A stretch of 37,112 nt of DNA from Marine Group II euryarchaeote MED-G38 (lineage in GTDB: Archaea; Thermoplasmatota; Poseidoniia; Poseidoniales; Thalassarchaeaceae): the NCBI GenBank assembly GCA_002457145.1, contig NTJP01000013.1, forward strand, positions 1-37,112, given 5' to 3'. Position numbers and translations under genes: made by a program. Below, one piece after another: positions 15,361 through 25,800 of the stretch. Every line of letters begins with the position of its first letter. Positions within the stretch are counted from its first letter, which is position 1. A model generated the notes under the pieces. It did not search any database. It was given only the letters and a program-made list of their open reading frames with translations, and was not told where the DNA came from.

Positions 15361-17694
15361 ATGTCTCTAGAAATTAAGAATCATTTCAAGATATCAACAT
15401 TGTTGATAATATCTACACTTTTATTCATTTCTTCATTTTCAAGTGCGCAGACATATGAGCAATATGATGGCCCAGGAATATCATATGATTATCCGGATAG
15501 TCATATGTTATTCATAAAGGGAGACGGCGAATCTCCTTTTCTAGATAGAAATTGGTCAGTCTTGACTGGGTTCCCTCAAGGCAGTGTGTCATTTAGCAGA
15601 ACTAGTTCTACTTTGAATCCAAATATCTTGAATGTACAATCCTCTCCTACTGAGGAACCCTTTAGATTTGAAGGAAATATTTCTGTTATTCTTTTTGCTT
15701 CTCTGGAAGGGAGTGGCAGTAATTCATGTGAAGCGTCTGATATTTTGCCTAGTCCAGTTGGCTCAGAGACTCAATTTGAGATATCTCTCGCAATAGGTGG
15801 AATATCCATTATTTCTAATGAATATACTGAATCTATTTCTATGTCTGAAGGATATACTTCGCCTCATAAATTTACAGTAGATGCAGGTGAAGTTAATGTT
15901 AGTTTGAACAAAGGCGATACCATAGACCTATCAATAGATGTAAGGCATGAATGTGTAGAATCTGGGGCACTTTTGTGGGGCACATATGATGTAATATCGG
16001 GAATATCATTTGAAGGTAAAATAGTTGATGTGGAACTCGATGTGATAGTTGATGCCAATCGGATGGTTAGAGTCGAGATGACTCCTATTTCTCCATGGGG
16101 CTTGAGTGATTTCACTCATCAAATTTTTGAGATAGTAGGTCCAACGGAATGGAGTAGTATGTATCATGGAGAATGGGATAATGAAGATTTAAGACAGTAC
16201 CATTTCGAAGATCCTCAAGGAATTAGGATTGGAGATGATAATAGGACTACATACACTTGGTCAACAGATAAACCTCTAGAATCTGGTAATTATATGGTTG
16301 ACATGTGTATAGATCTTTCCGATCAAGATCCCGCGGAAACCTGTAACATGATCGTAATATTACGTTTTAGTATACCTGATGACCCAAAGTCATTGATTAA
16401 TGGTACATGGGCAGCCGTCATAATTCCACTTGGAATCACTGCATGGATATTTATTTCCATCAAGGAAGCAATGCTGCCTTTACCTGCATACGGAGTAATT
16501 ATTTTACTTGCATTTGCCAGTTTAGGGCCTGCAATCAGCCTACCAGATATCGATTCTAATTCCTTTAGAGATAACGGTGCGGTACCTCCATTTATGTTAA
16601 TTTCACATAACCCTGATACTGAATCTCTAACTCTCTATGACTTAATGAAAGATTCAGATATAGTAGTTATTGGAATGTTCCAACATGGCTCTCCGAATGC
16701 ATTACTCCAATATGATGATTTTTCTAAATCACAAAAATATTCTGAGGTCGACATATCTTATGTTCAAATTGCAACTGGAGAAGGACTAGAAGCTAGTTAT
16801 CTGGATTCGTATTCTGATATTCTAAATGATTCTTGGCCTTTACTGATAGATGAATACGATTCTAGTGTTGGGTTTTCTCTCCCAAACAAAGCTAGTGATG
16901 CCGTTTTAGTTATTGACTCAGCAGGCTTCATTACTGAATGGAAGCCAGGTTCCATGTCCTCAACAGAAATTGATGAAGCATCATCTCGTGCCTCTTTAGG
17001 TTCTGGGAATAACCCTTTTCAGATAATCACATTAATTTTCTCTACAGCACTTTTACCATTAATCGTCTTAGCAATGCCCAGGGAAAGAAAATTTAAATTT
17101 CCAGAAGAGCCTCTTTTACCGGGTGCAGGTAGTTTGTTGATAATATATTCAGCAGCAATTGGATTTACTTATTGGGCATTACCTGTTGCAATATTATCTT
17201 CAGTCGGACTTGGTTTTTACTGGATTTGGGTAGAATTATTTCTCTCATGCATACTAATATATCACGGAATATCAACATTAAAATATGGAAGAATTATCGA
17301 AATAGAGTTTTTATCAAATCTTGGTTATAACCAATTACCTGATGAATATCGCTCATGGAAATCGAAAGAAAGTTTTACTGAAGATGCATACTTAGGGCTT
17401 TGGCTAGCTTGGCTCTTGTGGCTTAGAATACCAGACCTAATCCCTCAGGGGATAGGAGGTATTGCCAGATCTGGTTTATTAGGGCCCTTTTTAGGAATTA
17501 TATTTTTTATTATTTTTATATTCTTTGCAGGGTTTTCTATAGTAATATCGCGTAACATAGCCTTAATTTTAGGTCCTATATCAAGAGTTTTCGGTGAAAT
17601 GAGTATCGGGTTAAGGCCTAGGGCGTGGGGAATTGCTTCAACTATTTTCGGATTGTGGATAATGATTAGTATTATACTAGGACCTTTATCATAA
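15361..17694 (+). CDS. Large exported membrane protein with cysteine-less redoxin-like domain, unknown function
   Basis: A signal peptide (STLLIISTLLFISSFSSAQ, ending near residue 30) is followed by a beta-rich extracellular region to about 340. It contains paired cysteines at 123, 198, 316 and 328. Two membrane segments lie at 350-367 and 376-393. Residues 421-530 then resemble a thioredoxin/AhpC-like fold (SDIVVIGMFQHGSPNAL, then AVLVIDSAGFITEWKPG). The active-site position reads HGSPN instead of CxxC. Four or more membrane helices fill 553-775. I do not recognise the whole architecture. AGGTAATATC precedes the ATG as a weak ribosome site. It lies 30 nt after the DUF92 gene, so the two may be co-transcribed. 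Confidence 0.75.
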   Translation: MSLEIKNHFKISTLLIISTLLFISSFSSAQTYEQYDGPGISYDYPDSHMLFIKGDGESPFLDRNWSVLTGFPQGSVSFSRTSSTLNPNILNVQSSPTEEPFRFEGNISVILFASLEGSGSNSCEASDILPSPVGSETQFEISLAIGGISIISNEYTESISMSEGYTSPHKFTVDAGEVNVSLNKGDTIDLSIDVRHECVESGALLWGTYDVISGISFEGKIVDVELDVIVDANRMVRVEMTPISPWGLSDFTHQIFEIVGPTEWSSMYHGEWDNEDLRQYHFEDPQGIRIGDDNRTTYTWSTDKPLESGNYMVDMCIDLSDQDPAETCNMIVILRFSIPDDPKSLINGTWAAVIIPLGITAWIFISIKEAMLPLPAYGVIILLAFASLGPAISLPDIDSNSFRDNGAVPPFMLISHNPDTESLTLYDLMKDSDIVVIGMFQHGSPNALLQYDDFSKSQKYSEVDISYVQIATGEGLEASYLDSYSDILNDSWPLLIDEYDSSVGFSLPNKASDAVLVIDSAGFITEWKPGSMSSTEIDEASSRASLGSGNNPFQIITLIFSTALLPLIVLAMPRERKFKFPEEPLLPGAGSLLIIYSAAIGFTYWALPVAILSSVGLGFYWIWVELFLSCILIYHGISTLKYGRIIEIEFLSNLGYNQLPDEYRSWKSKESFTEDAYLGLWLAWLLWLRIPDLIPQGIGGIARSGLLGPFLGIIFFIIFIFFAGFSIVISRNIALILGPISRVFGEMSIGLRPRAWGIASTIFGLWIMISIILGPLS

Positions 17695-17765
17695 TTTATT
17701 GATAAATTTCATCATTACGACCGAGACCATCATAAGAGTAGGGTTTCTCCGAAAGATATCCCTAC

Positions 17766-17954
17766 GGGGGTATAGTATAACCTGGTAGTACAGCGGGCTC
17801 CAGTTGCACGGGAATGACGACGAGATGGTTTTCTGATGGTTTTGATGACCAACTGGAGCACCGACCTGTCGCAACCCGAGAGCGTGCATCTGCCAGGTGC
17901 ACGCTAGGCGGAAGACACCTGCTGATCTGGGTTCAAATCCCAGTGCCCCCACCA
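17766..17954 (+). tRNA. tRNA-Trp (anticodon CCA) with intron
   Basis: Exon 1 is 17766-17803 and exon 2 is 17917-17954. The acceptor GGGGGTA pairs with TGCCCCC, followed by A and an encoded CCA. The anticodon stem GCGGG (17793-17797) pairs with CCTGC (17918-17922). The loop after splicing is CTCCAGA, giving CCA for UGG. The T arm is CTGGG-TTCAAAT-CCCAG. The intron is at the canonical position between 37 and 38. Splicing should use the archaeal bulge-helix-bulge endonuclease. Exact cut sites could shift by one or two bases. Confidence 0.92.
17804..17916 (+). ncRNA. tRNA-Trp intron acting as a C/D-box methylation guide for C34 of the same tRNA
   Basis: The 113-nt intron has the full C/D architecture. 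C box is ATGACGA (17814-17820), then a 12-nt guide, D' CTGA (17833-17836), a 5-nt spacer, C' TTGATGA (17842-17848), another 12-nt guide and D box CCGA (17861-17864). The second guide contains CAACTGGAGC (17850-17859), perfectly complementary to GCTCCAGTTG at 17797-17806. By the N+5 rule, G17856 pairs with C17800, the first anticodon base, predicting Cm34. Such guides are known in other euryarchaeal tRNA-Trp introns. The first guide (17821-17832) has no evident match in this tRNA. A hairpin AGCGTGCA/TGCACGCT (17881-17905) fills the intron's 3' part. Confidence 0.88.
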
Positions 17955-18024
17955 TTTTTATTTTCAATTTAGATTGAAATCACGTGTCAGTTTATTTCAA
18001 GAAACAGTTACCAGTCCCACGCAT

Positions 18025-20214
18025 ATGGGCGAGAGTAAGATTGCTATCCTTCTATTGTCAATCTTGGCCTTCTCACTCATGGGAAGTATATCGTTAACAG
18101 AAAATATTGATAAATCATCCTTTCAAAAAAATAACATCTCAAATGATGAATTTGATTTCCCAATCCAAGAAGATGTCCCGTGGCTTAATTTAGTTCCATG
18201 GTGGGAAACAACCTCATTAGATTCTGATAGAGATGGAATTCATGATTCCATTAAAAATTCTACAGAACCAGTAAATATTGGAATTTCTTTTTCTAGAGAA
18301 ATTACAGAAGAAGATAAATCAATAATTTCAGGTATGGGTTTTGATATTCGTATGGAATTAAACTCCGTTCAGGCACTTCTTCTAGGACCTGTTGATAAAG
18401 AAAAGGCTATTATTTTATCTAAGATGAAGGATGTAGTTATGGTAGAAAGATATGGATCAGTAATTTTTTACGGCGATATCCAAACACCATCTGTAAAGGC
18501 CAGTAATTCAAGTTTATATCCAGGCGCATGGGATTTAGGAGTTACTGGAAAAGGAGTTAATATCGCTCTTACTGATACTGGAGTAGATAATGAACATCCG
18601 GGATTAATCAATAAATTTGTTGCTGGTTATGATGCAGTATGTTATAACCCTTCAGATCCTAATTGTATATTAGCAGGATTTGGACTTAGGCCAACTGATG
18701 GTACATTTGACCCCGATGATGCAAATCAACATGGGACAGCGTGCATGGGCATGGCTAGCTCAACAGGAATGCAGGCAGATGGAAGTATTTCTAATTTCAC
18801 TGGCTCGGCACCAGATGCGAAACTAATTGATGTTAGAATAGGAACAGATGTGGGAGCAGGGCCTTTTGAGAATTATTTACTAGAACAAGAGTTTTATGAA
18901 TCTGCAATGAATGGAATTCAGTGGATCATAGATCACCGTGATGATGCTTGGCAAGGTGCCTCAGAAGAGGACTATGGAATTGACATAATCTCTCTATCTT
19001 GGGGCATTACAAGTCATGAAAATGGAGGCTCAGATGGTACAGATATGCATAGTAGAATTTTAGATGAAGCGATGGAAGTAGGAATAACCGTTTCAGTAGC
19101 AGCAGGCAATGACGGCCCAGACAATGAAGGATTATCTGGCATGGGTTCTTCATCTTTATCTATTACAGTGGGAGCTACTGATGACCAGAATACTATCGAT
19201 AGAGATGATGATACTGTGGCTAGTTATTCTAGTAGAGGGCAAAGAAAAGATAACGGAGATGGTAACCCATTAGATGAACTGAAACCAGAAATCTCTGCTC
19301 CCGGTTCAAGTATTATTCAAGCAGAAGGATGCGTTTCTAGTGGAGGATGTAATAATTTTCTTGGCGGTGATGCTTCGGAGAATACCTACACAGGAAGAGG
19401 TAGTGGAACTTCTTACGCCACCCCTTCAGTTACTGGAATAATTGCACTGATAATTGAGGCCAATGATATGCTTACACCGATACAGATTAAAGAAGTTCTA
19501 AAACAAACCTCAGAAAGAAAAGGAGAACCAAGTGCTCCAGAAATAGATCCATATTGGAATAGAGATTTTGGATATGGAATGGTTGATGCCCATGCCGCTG
19601 TTTCTCTTGCGATTCATCTTAAAGAAACAAATCAAACTTCCTCAATGAATCCATATATTCAAAATCATTTACTTTCGATTAATTATGAAAATACTACATC
19701 CAACTGCTCTAATTGTGTTGAGATAATAGGTCATACATGGGGGCAAATGGGGGATATTGATAATATGCAATATAGAATTGATGACGGAGAATGGTATTTT
19801 TTTGAGCCCAACACATTATGGTCAGAAAATTCAGACTTACCTTCTGAAATTGGTCCACTGACTCCTATGCTTTGGGGATTGCCAATATATTTGGATCAAC
19901 TCTCAAAAGGTTCCCATCAAATTGAAGTGAGATCCACATCTCAAAATCAATATTCTCTTCCAATATTAATTTCTGTAGAAGGAACACCAATTGAAGAACA
20001 AACTCAATTATTATCTCCTATTGTTATTATTTCTTTATTCTCTGTGTTAGCATTATCTGGATTTTCAATAATTAAACAAAGAAAATATGGTTCTAAATTC
20101 ATTGTGTTCAAACATTCAAAAATTGATAAAGTAAGTTTTTCTTTAACTAAAAATGACTCTATCAATTCATCAATCCCCGAAGAGGCTTTAGACGCACAAT
20201 TAATACATGATTGA
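18025..20214 (+). CDS. Secreted, membrane-anchored subtilisin-like serine protease (S8)
   Basis: The protein starts with the signal peptide MGESKIAILLLSILAFSLMGS. An I9-like propeptide region follows to about residue 150. The subtilase triad is Asp184 in ALTDTGVDNEHPG, His236 in NQHGTACMGM and Ser463 in GTSYATPSVTG, with oxyanion Asn362 in AAGNDGP. Paired cysteines CYNPSDPNC and CVSSGGC could form local disulfides. A beta-domain with CSNC follows, then a single membrane helix (IVIISLFSVLALSGFSII) and a short basic tail. It would degrade protein at the cell surface, consistent with peptide-based growth. An in-frame TTG at 17974 was rejected because it would precede the signal peptide by 17 hydrophilic residues. 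Confidence 0.93.
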   Translation: MGESKIAILLLSILAFSLMGSISLTENIDKSSFQKNNISNDEFDFPIQEDVPWLNLVPWWETTSLDSDRDGIHDSIKNSTEPVNIGISFSREITEEDKSIISGMGFDIRMELNSVQALLLGPVDKEKAIILSKMKDVVMVERYGSVIFYGDIQTPSVKASNSSLYPGAWDLGVTGKGVNIALTDTGVDNEHPGLINKFVAGYDAVCYNPSDPNCILAGFGLRPTDGTFDPDDANQHGTACMGMASSTGMQADGSISNFTGSAPDAKLIDVRIGTDVGAGPFENYLLEQEFYESAMNGIQWIIDHRDDAWQGASEEDYGIDIISLSWGITSHENGGSDGTDMHSRILDEAMEVGITVSVAAGNDGPDNEGLSGMGSSSLSITVGATDDQNTIDRDDDTVASYSSRGQRKDNGDGNPLDELKPEISAPGSSIIQAEGCVSSGGCNNFLGGDASENTYTGRGSGTSYATPSVTGIIALIIEANDMLTPIQIKEVLKQTSERKGEPSAPEIDPYWNRDFGYGMVDAHAAVSLAIHLKETNQTSSMNPYIQNHLLSINYENTTSNCSNCVEIIGHTWGQMGDIDNMQYRIDDGEWYFFEPNTLWSENSDLPSEIGPLTPMLWGLPIYLDQLSKGSHQIEVRSTSQNQYSLPILISVEGTPIEEQTQLLSPIVIISLFSVLALSGFSIIKQRKYGSKFIVFKHSKIDKVSFSLTKNDSINSSIPEEALDAQLIHD

Positions 20215-20282
20215 TTCTTTATCTTCATTTTATTGACTTTTATCAAGTCTTCTTAAAACCCCTAGCCATCCCTCGGCAGGCC

Positions 20283-21434
20283 ATGGTGAAGTTCTCGGAC
20301 CGTGCGAATAGCATACAGCCCACAGGCGTTAGACGTATGTTTGATATGGCTGGAGATGATACTGTTCAATTTGGCCTTGGAGAGCCGGATTTCCAGCCCC
20401 CAAAATTAGCAATCGAAGCATTTAATCTTGCAATGGAACAAGGTAAGAATAAGTATACTACCACAGCAGGTCTGCCACAGTTAAGGCAAAAGATAGCCGA
20501 TGAATGGTCTCATTTATCTCCAAATCTAGGGCAATCAAATGTATGTATAACAATGAGTGGAACGAATGCTCTTTTAGATGTGTTTCTAGCTATTGTAAAT
20601 CCAGGCGATAATGTTTTAATTCCCGAACCATATTTCCCATTGTACCCTCAACATGCAGTAATTTGTGGAGGTGAACCAAATTTCTATCCCTGTAATTTTG
20701 ATAATGGTTTTGTACCAACAATTGATGATCTAGAATCAAGAATAAATGATAATACTGTAGCATTATTGGTTAATTTTCCAAGTAACCCTACTGGCGCAAC
20801 CGTTTCTGTGAGTCAGAGAGATAATTTGGTCAAATTTGCAAAAAAACATGATTTATGGATTATCACCGATGAAGTTTATGATCGTATAATATATAATGAA
20901 GAGCATATTTCATTTTTGGGAGCCGGACATGATAAATTATTCTTAATAAATTCCTTCTCCAAAACCTTTGCAATGACCGGATGGAGGATAGGATATGTCT
21001 TATCTCCCGATAAGGATGCGATGGTAGAAATAAATAAAATGCAATATTACGTTACCGCTTGTAGTAATGATGCTATGCAATATGCAGTTTTAGAGGCCAT
21101 GAATAAAGCTTCTGATTACCCTTCAAAAATGTGCTCGGAGTTTAAGTTACGTAGAGATTTAATATGTAATAGATTAAATGCGATGCCAGGTGTTTCATGT
21201 CATATTCCTGATGGTGCTTTTTATGTATTCCCAAAAGTAGAAGTGGAGGGATACAATAGTGAACAGTTAGCTATAGCAATCCTAGAAAAAGGAGGAGTAC
21301 TTTGTTCTCCAGGTACAGCATTTGGAAAAGCTGGTGAAGGGCATTTACGATTCGCATATACTCTTGATAAGGATGGTATATCTAAAGGAATGGACCGTCT
21401 AGAAGAAGTACTTTCCGAATTAAGAGGAGAGTAA
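20283..21434 (+). CDS. Class I/II PLP-dependent aminotransferase (aspartate/aromatic type)
   Basis: Family motifs include FGLGEPDFQPP, YTTTAGLPQLR, the Asn of NFPSNPTGA, the Asp of ITDEVYDRIIY and the PLP-lysine motif NSFSKTFAMTGWRIGY (Lys227). A substrate-carboxylate arginine lies in GHLRFAYT. The sequence resembles AspC-type archaeal transaminases, but substrate cannot be decided between aspartate, alanine and aromatic amino acids. The frame is open upstream to 20211, inside the protease gene. The ATG at 20283 gives MVKFSDRANSIQPTGVRRM, the normal family start, and about 383 residues. Confidence 0.93.
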   Translation: MVKFSDRANSIQPTGVRRMFDMAGDDTVQFGLGEPDFQPPKLAIEAFNLAMEQGKNKYTTTAGLPQLRQKIADEWSHLSPNLGQSNVCITMSGTNALLDVFLAIVNPGDNVLIPEPYFPLYPQHAVICGGEPNFYPCNFDNGFVPTIDDLESRINDNTVALLVNFPSNPTGATVSVSQRDNLVKFAKKHDLWIITDEVYDRIIYNEEHISFLGAGHDKLFLINSFSKTFAMTGWRIGYVLSPDKDAMVEINKMQYYVTACSNDAMQYAVLEAMNKASDYPSKMCSEFKLRRDLICNRLNAMPGVSCHIPDGAFYVFPKVEVEGYNSEQLAIAILEKGGVLCSPGTAFGKAGEGHLRFAYTLDKDGISKGMDRLEEVLSELRGE

Positions 21435-21435
21435 T

Positions 21436-21672
21436 TTGTTAAATTTTATTCTTAATATCTTTTATTTTACTTTAGGATTGTTAATCCCACTGTCCTTAGA
21501 TTTAGTAAAGTATCTTAATGGTAAAAACTTGGCAAAAGTTTCATTACTTTTAATTATACTTTTAATTTCTGGATTATTTTTATTCTTAAACGGCCCTGAT
21601 ATTATTTCTTTTGGATTATTTTTGGGTTCTGGTTGGAAATTACTCAATTATTCGTTAGATTATTTTATTTAA
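21436..21672 (+). CDS. Small hydrophobic membrane protein, unknown function
   Basis: The 78 residues contain two to three hydrophobic segments (MLNFILNIFYFTLGLLIPLSL, SLLLIILLISGLFLFL, ISFGLFLGSGWKLL). The start is TTG, one base after the aminotransferase stop, with GAGGAGAG at 21424-21431 as a well-placed ribosome site inside the previous gene. That supports coupled translation. No family is recognised. It ends with no gap against the convergent membrane-protein gene. Confidence 0.55.
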   Translation: MLNFILNIFYFTLGLLIPLSLDLVKYLNGKNLAKVSLLLIILLISGLFLFLNGPDIISFGLFLGSGWKLLNYSLDYFI

Positions 21673-22701
21673 CTAATCACTATCAAAAAAACCGAATGGA
21701 TCATCATCATTATCTTTATTTTCTATATCATTAGTCAATTCTAAAGAATTTATATTTATCTTTTCTAATTTTTCTTCCTGCCCTAACATCCATTCTGGCA
21801 TTTCCTTCATTCCACTCAGGACAGAAAAAGTAGTAAATGTAGCCATTGGTAATACTGAAATTGCGACAATAGAATCAAGTAAGGCCTTTTCAGGAATAAC
21901 TGCTTCATCAACTACGGTTTGAATAACTATTTTTTCTAATTGCATCTCATGCCATTGCTCATAATCAATTCCCAGCCAACCTAATGATAGAGCCAGAAAG
22001 AATCTTGCAAAAATCCAATAAAGAATCAATGGCATCGTCCATGAAACTCTTCCAAATCTTCCTAAAATATTCCTTAATAAGTAGGCGAACCCAATTAATC
22101 TAGAAGAAATTAATGGATGTATTCTTATTGCAGCCCATAATGCGATTAAGTATCCTATTATTCCCAATTGAAAGGCAGAGTCTGATTTAATTAAATTATC
22201 AGGCATTCCTTCCATTATTATTAATGGTACTGCAATAAGGATAACTTGTAATGGTATAGCTAATAATTGTAAACCCCCGTGAACGGTCATTATATCATAA
22301 TCCTCTTTGTTAATCTTATTGTATACCAATCTACTCATTGTTCCATGTGGAGTTTTATATGCATTTAGTCTAGCTCTATCTATCATCTCTGGGTCATTTT
22401 TTCTCTTACTCATTCCACTTAAAACAAGCCATCCACCTTTATTTGAAACATAAAATGGAGTATAACCACTCATAATTAATGCAAGACCAAGTGAAATAAT
22501 TCCATATGTTACTCCTGCTACAATTATCCAACTTATCATCTCAGTCCTCAGTCCAATGCTAGCATTATCAAGATCTATATCGATCAGGTATGCAATCGAG
22601 AATAGGAACGTCGGTACAATTGTAACTTGACATATTATGATTATGGCTAAATGAAACCGTTTGAGTAAATTCCCCCCCACACTCACGCGGTGACGTATCA
22701 T
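21673..22701 (-). CDS. Polytopic membrane protein, unknown function
   Basis: The 342 residues have six likely membrane segments near 17-40, 55-79, 141-163, 176-194, 221-243 and 275-297. A cytoplasmic loop of about 60 residues (SKRKNDPEMIDRARLNAYKTPHG) separates the second and third. The C-terminus is hydrophilic and very acidic (NDIENKDNDDDPFGFFDSD). No catalytic motif or known family is apparent. It is divergent from the large surface-protein gene with a 133-nt gap. Confidence 0.7.
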   Translation of the reverse strand: MIRHRVSVGGNLLKRFHLAIIIICQVTIVPTFLFSIAYLIDIDLDNASIGLRTEMISWIIVAGVTYGIISLGLALIMSGYTPFYVSNKGGWLVLSGMSKRKNDPEMIDRARLNAYKTPHGTMSRLVYNKINKEDYDIMTVHGGLQLLAIPLQVILIAVPLIIMEGMPDNLIKSDSAFQLGIIGYLIALWAAIRIHPLISSRLIGFAYLLRNILGRFGRVSWTMPLILYWIFARFFLALSLGWLGIDYEQWHEMQLEKIVIQTVVDEAVIPEKALLDSIVAISVLPMATFTTFSVLSGMKEMPEWMLGQEEKLEKININSLELTNDIENKDNDDDPFGFFDSD

Positions 22702-22775
22702 TCAATAGAGATAAGACCTTCATTTAATTCTCTCTTGGAGTATTTGTTTTAATATATTTTTTAGAAACTCATCTG

Positions 22776-22783
22776 TATAAATA
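22776..22783 (+). promoter_or_regulatory. TATA box of the large surface-protein gene
   Basis: TATAAATA is 52 nt before the ATG. Initiation about 25-30 nt downstream would leave a leader of roughly 27 nt. The gap holds no other clear signal. Confidence 0.6.
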
Positions 22784-22834
22784 TTCAAACTTCCACCCCA
22801 TACTTTCATAGATAAAAGTTCATTCGAATACCAC

Positions 22835-25800
22835 ATGCGTAGTGTCTATTCCTATGCCGTCGTGGCAGCCTTTCTTCTTGTTAGTGCTTATCCGATGATA
22901 TCTTCTGCAGATTTTGATATCTCTAATTCCTCCAAAGCTAATTCTAAGTCCGATGCTGTAGATTTCAGAGCCCTAGATATAGAATTAGGGAATTCTTCTG
23001 GCGCACCAATGGAATGGAACCAACCAGATGATTCTGTTCAGGAATATCTAATCAAAGGGACTCCAATACAAATTAATGTAACATTTATTCAATTAGGTTT
23101 TCAGCCAACACAGGTAACAGCAAATGCTACTTTACAAATATGGCATCCCATTGGCTTCATGATAAAAGAATGGAAATTCAATGTATCCTTAGCAGGTTCT
23201 CAATCTGATAGATTAGATTTCGTCTGGATTCCAAACACCGCACATAGTACTCTGAATGATGAAGGCTTATTGGGAGGAGGTATGGTAATAGTAGGCTTAG
23301 TTGATGCTGGTTTACAAGATGGCAATACTGACAACAACAGAGTCGAGCGGGAAGTCCCCGTAGCCGCATGGTATGATGATATGGATAACGGTAATTGTGG
23401 TGATGAAGGTGGTGAAGGAAAATATTGTACAAATACTCCTCAAGGTTATGGTAGGCCGACTTGGTTTGGGGCTGGCTATGAACAAAATGGACAAACTCTA
23501 GATGGAGATTTCCCAACTGGTACTTGGAGGATGGAGAATAATAATAGTGCAAACGGAGATTGGCATTGGAAAGTTTCCGGAGATGATAGCAATAGATATG
23601 CTTCAAATAGATATGACAGATTACATTGGGCATGGGTAACTACAAGCAATCAAGATGGTTGCGCTGACGGTATTTGGGGAGATAATTATGAACATGGTTT
23701 GGGCCAAGGAGGATATACTTCAGCAATGTCTTCATTATATTCGCAATATATCTGTAAAGTCAAGGTAAAAAGTCCAAATTTTTATTCAATGCAGATCGTA
23801 ACAAATGCTTGGGGTGATATGGATAATGGTGACTCAGTATTGCTAGAAACTGATTCTGGATATGACGTTCATTATTATAACTACACGGAACAAAATCTTT
23901 CTACTAACGAAGGCGAATGGTCTAGATTAATTTGGAATGTCTCTAGTTTACACCAAAGTGATGGTTTTTATCTCTCGTTTTTATTCTTATCTGACGGTTC
24001 CGATGCTAATGAGGGGATTCATCTAGATTCTTTCCTAGTATTCGGTATCGAACGTTACCCAGAGTATACATTGGATGCTCAATGCAATGACCCCTTACCT
24101 AATTCATATATCGTTTTGGCAGCCGATCCTAGTCCCCCATCACTTCATTGCAGAATAATGAACAAAGGATATATCGATATAACCTTGAGGTATTTTACAG
24201 TTTTATCCAATCAATCTTGGATGTATAAATATCCCTTAAGAATAGACTCAAATAATTTAGTTGATCATGATAATTATGTCGTGAGCAAGGTAATTAAAGC
24301 AAGAACTGTTACTGACGTTTGGTTTAATTTATCCATACCTGATGGAACTCTAGTACAAGAGATAGATTGGATAGTTGATATAAATGATGGAGTTCAAAAT
24401 AATTCAAAATTTGCTTTAGTAATTCCAGTTAAAGTTGAGCCAACATATTCGATTACTCTATCTCCTGATAAATTACTAAATCCTGCTGCCACATTGTTGC
24501 CAGGTGATTCAGCAAATATCACCATGAATTTAAAAAATAATGGTAATCAAATTGCCACTTGGAATCTAGGAGGTTCTTTTGATACAAATGAATGGCCTTC
24601 AGAGTACATAAAATGGTATGATACTGCGACGAATCAACAAATTTCTTTATTAAATTCTTCAATAAATGAAGAATTTGTTCTTAATGCAGAAATTACAGCC
24701 CCCGAAGGTTTAGCGCCAGGTATTTATACACTATCTTTGATTGCAAATGGAAGATCTCCTGCTATATTTCAAGCAGAAATACTCCTGTATATCGAAGTAC
24801 CTGTTTATCATGATTTGGTAGTTGCACCAATAAAAAATGAGTTATTTGCTCCTGCAAATGGCTTTGGTAAAGTAATTGAAATATTTTTAATTAACAATGG
24901 AAATACTGAAGAATCATTCGACATTTCAGTAACAACTGATTATTGGCAATTACTTCCAGCCACTAGTACACAACTTACTTCAGGTATTCCCCCTAATGGT
25001 GGTGATACGACCATATCTCTTCTTTTACCTATGAACAAGGGAGTTGAGAATGGTACCTATGAAGTCACTGTTACAGCAACTAGTAGAATCGATCCTGATT
25101 TTTCATTTAGCTCAAGTGTTTACGTAACGGTACCGGTCACTTACCTCGTAGAAATTCCTGATTTAGATATGACTGAGGAAATTTTTGGAGCTGGCAGTGA
25201 TGACAGAACTCTTCGTTGGGAAATTTGGAATAAAGGAAATACAGTCGACGCCTTTGATATTTCTTTTTCTCATGTCTCTGATGTATTTACTTCGGCTCAA
25301 GGATTAAATAATGGACGAACTCCATACATTCCCGCAGGCACATCTTATAATTTATCAGTAAGCTATTCATTCGGTGAGGATGCCGATGGCTCAAGGAAAA
25401 TAACATTAGAGGCCACTAGTATCGAATCTGCAGAAAGTGGTTTATCAGTATTGGGAAGTGGAGAGGCTCTTTTCAATGTCGGAACTGTGGGTTGGTTACG
25501 CTCTTCTCCTCCTTCACCATTTTCTGATGCTATGGAAATAACTGATGCAGGAGATTACTATTCATTGACATTTACTATCTCAAGTATGCACCCTACTGAG
25601 GACCAACAGGTTAGGACTGAAGTTGATTTAGAAAATCAATACACTATTTACAGAGCTTGGCTAGATGAAGAAGATAGTAATTTCGTTCTGAAGGCGGGAG
25701 AAGAGAGAGATGTGACTATTTACTTAGATGTCAGACCTGCCGATCTCGTTAATTTAGAAATGAATCAAGTAGATTTTGATGTATCTTTGGTAGTTAGTAG

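Noticed and set aside
17689-17967. Minus-strand open frame over the tRNA-Trp region
   Set aside because: It reads GALGFEPRSAG..., a well-known false translation of the back of a tRNA gene. The plus-strand tRNA with intron explains the region.
23178-23633. 151-codon minus-strand frame within the surface-protein gene
   Set aside because: Its His/Tyr-rich composition is that of an antisense shadow of an Asp/Asn-rich protein.
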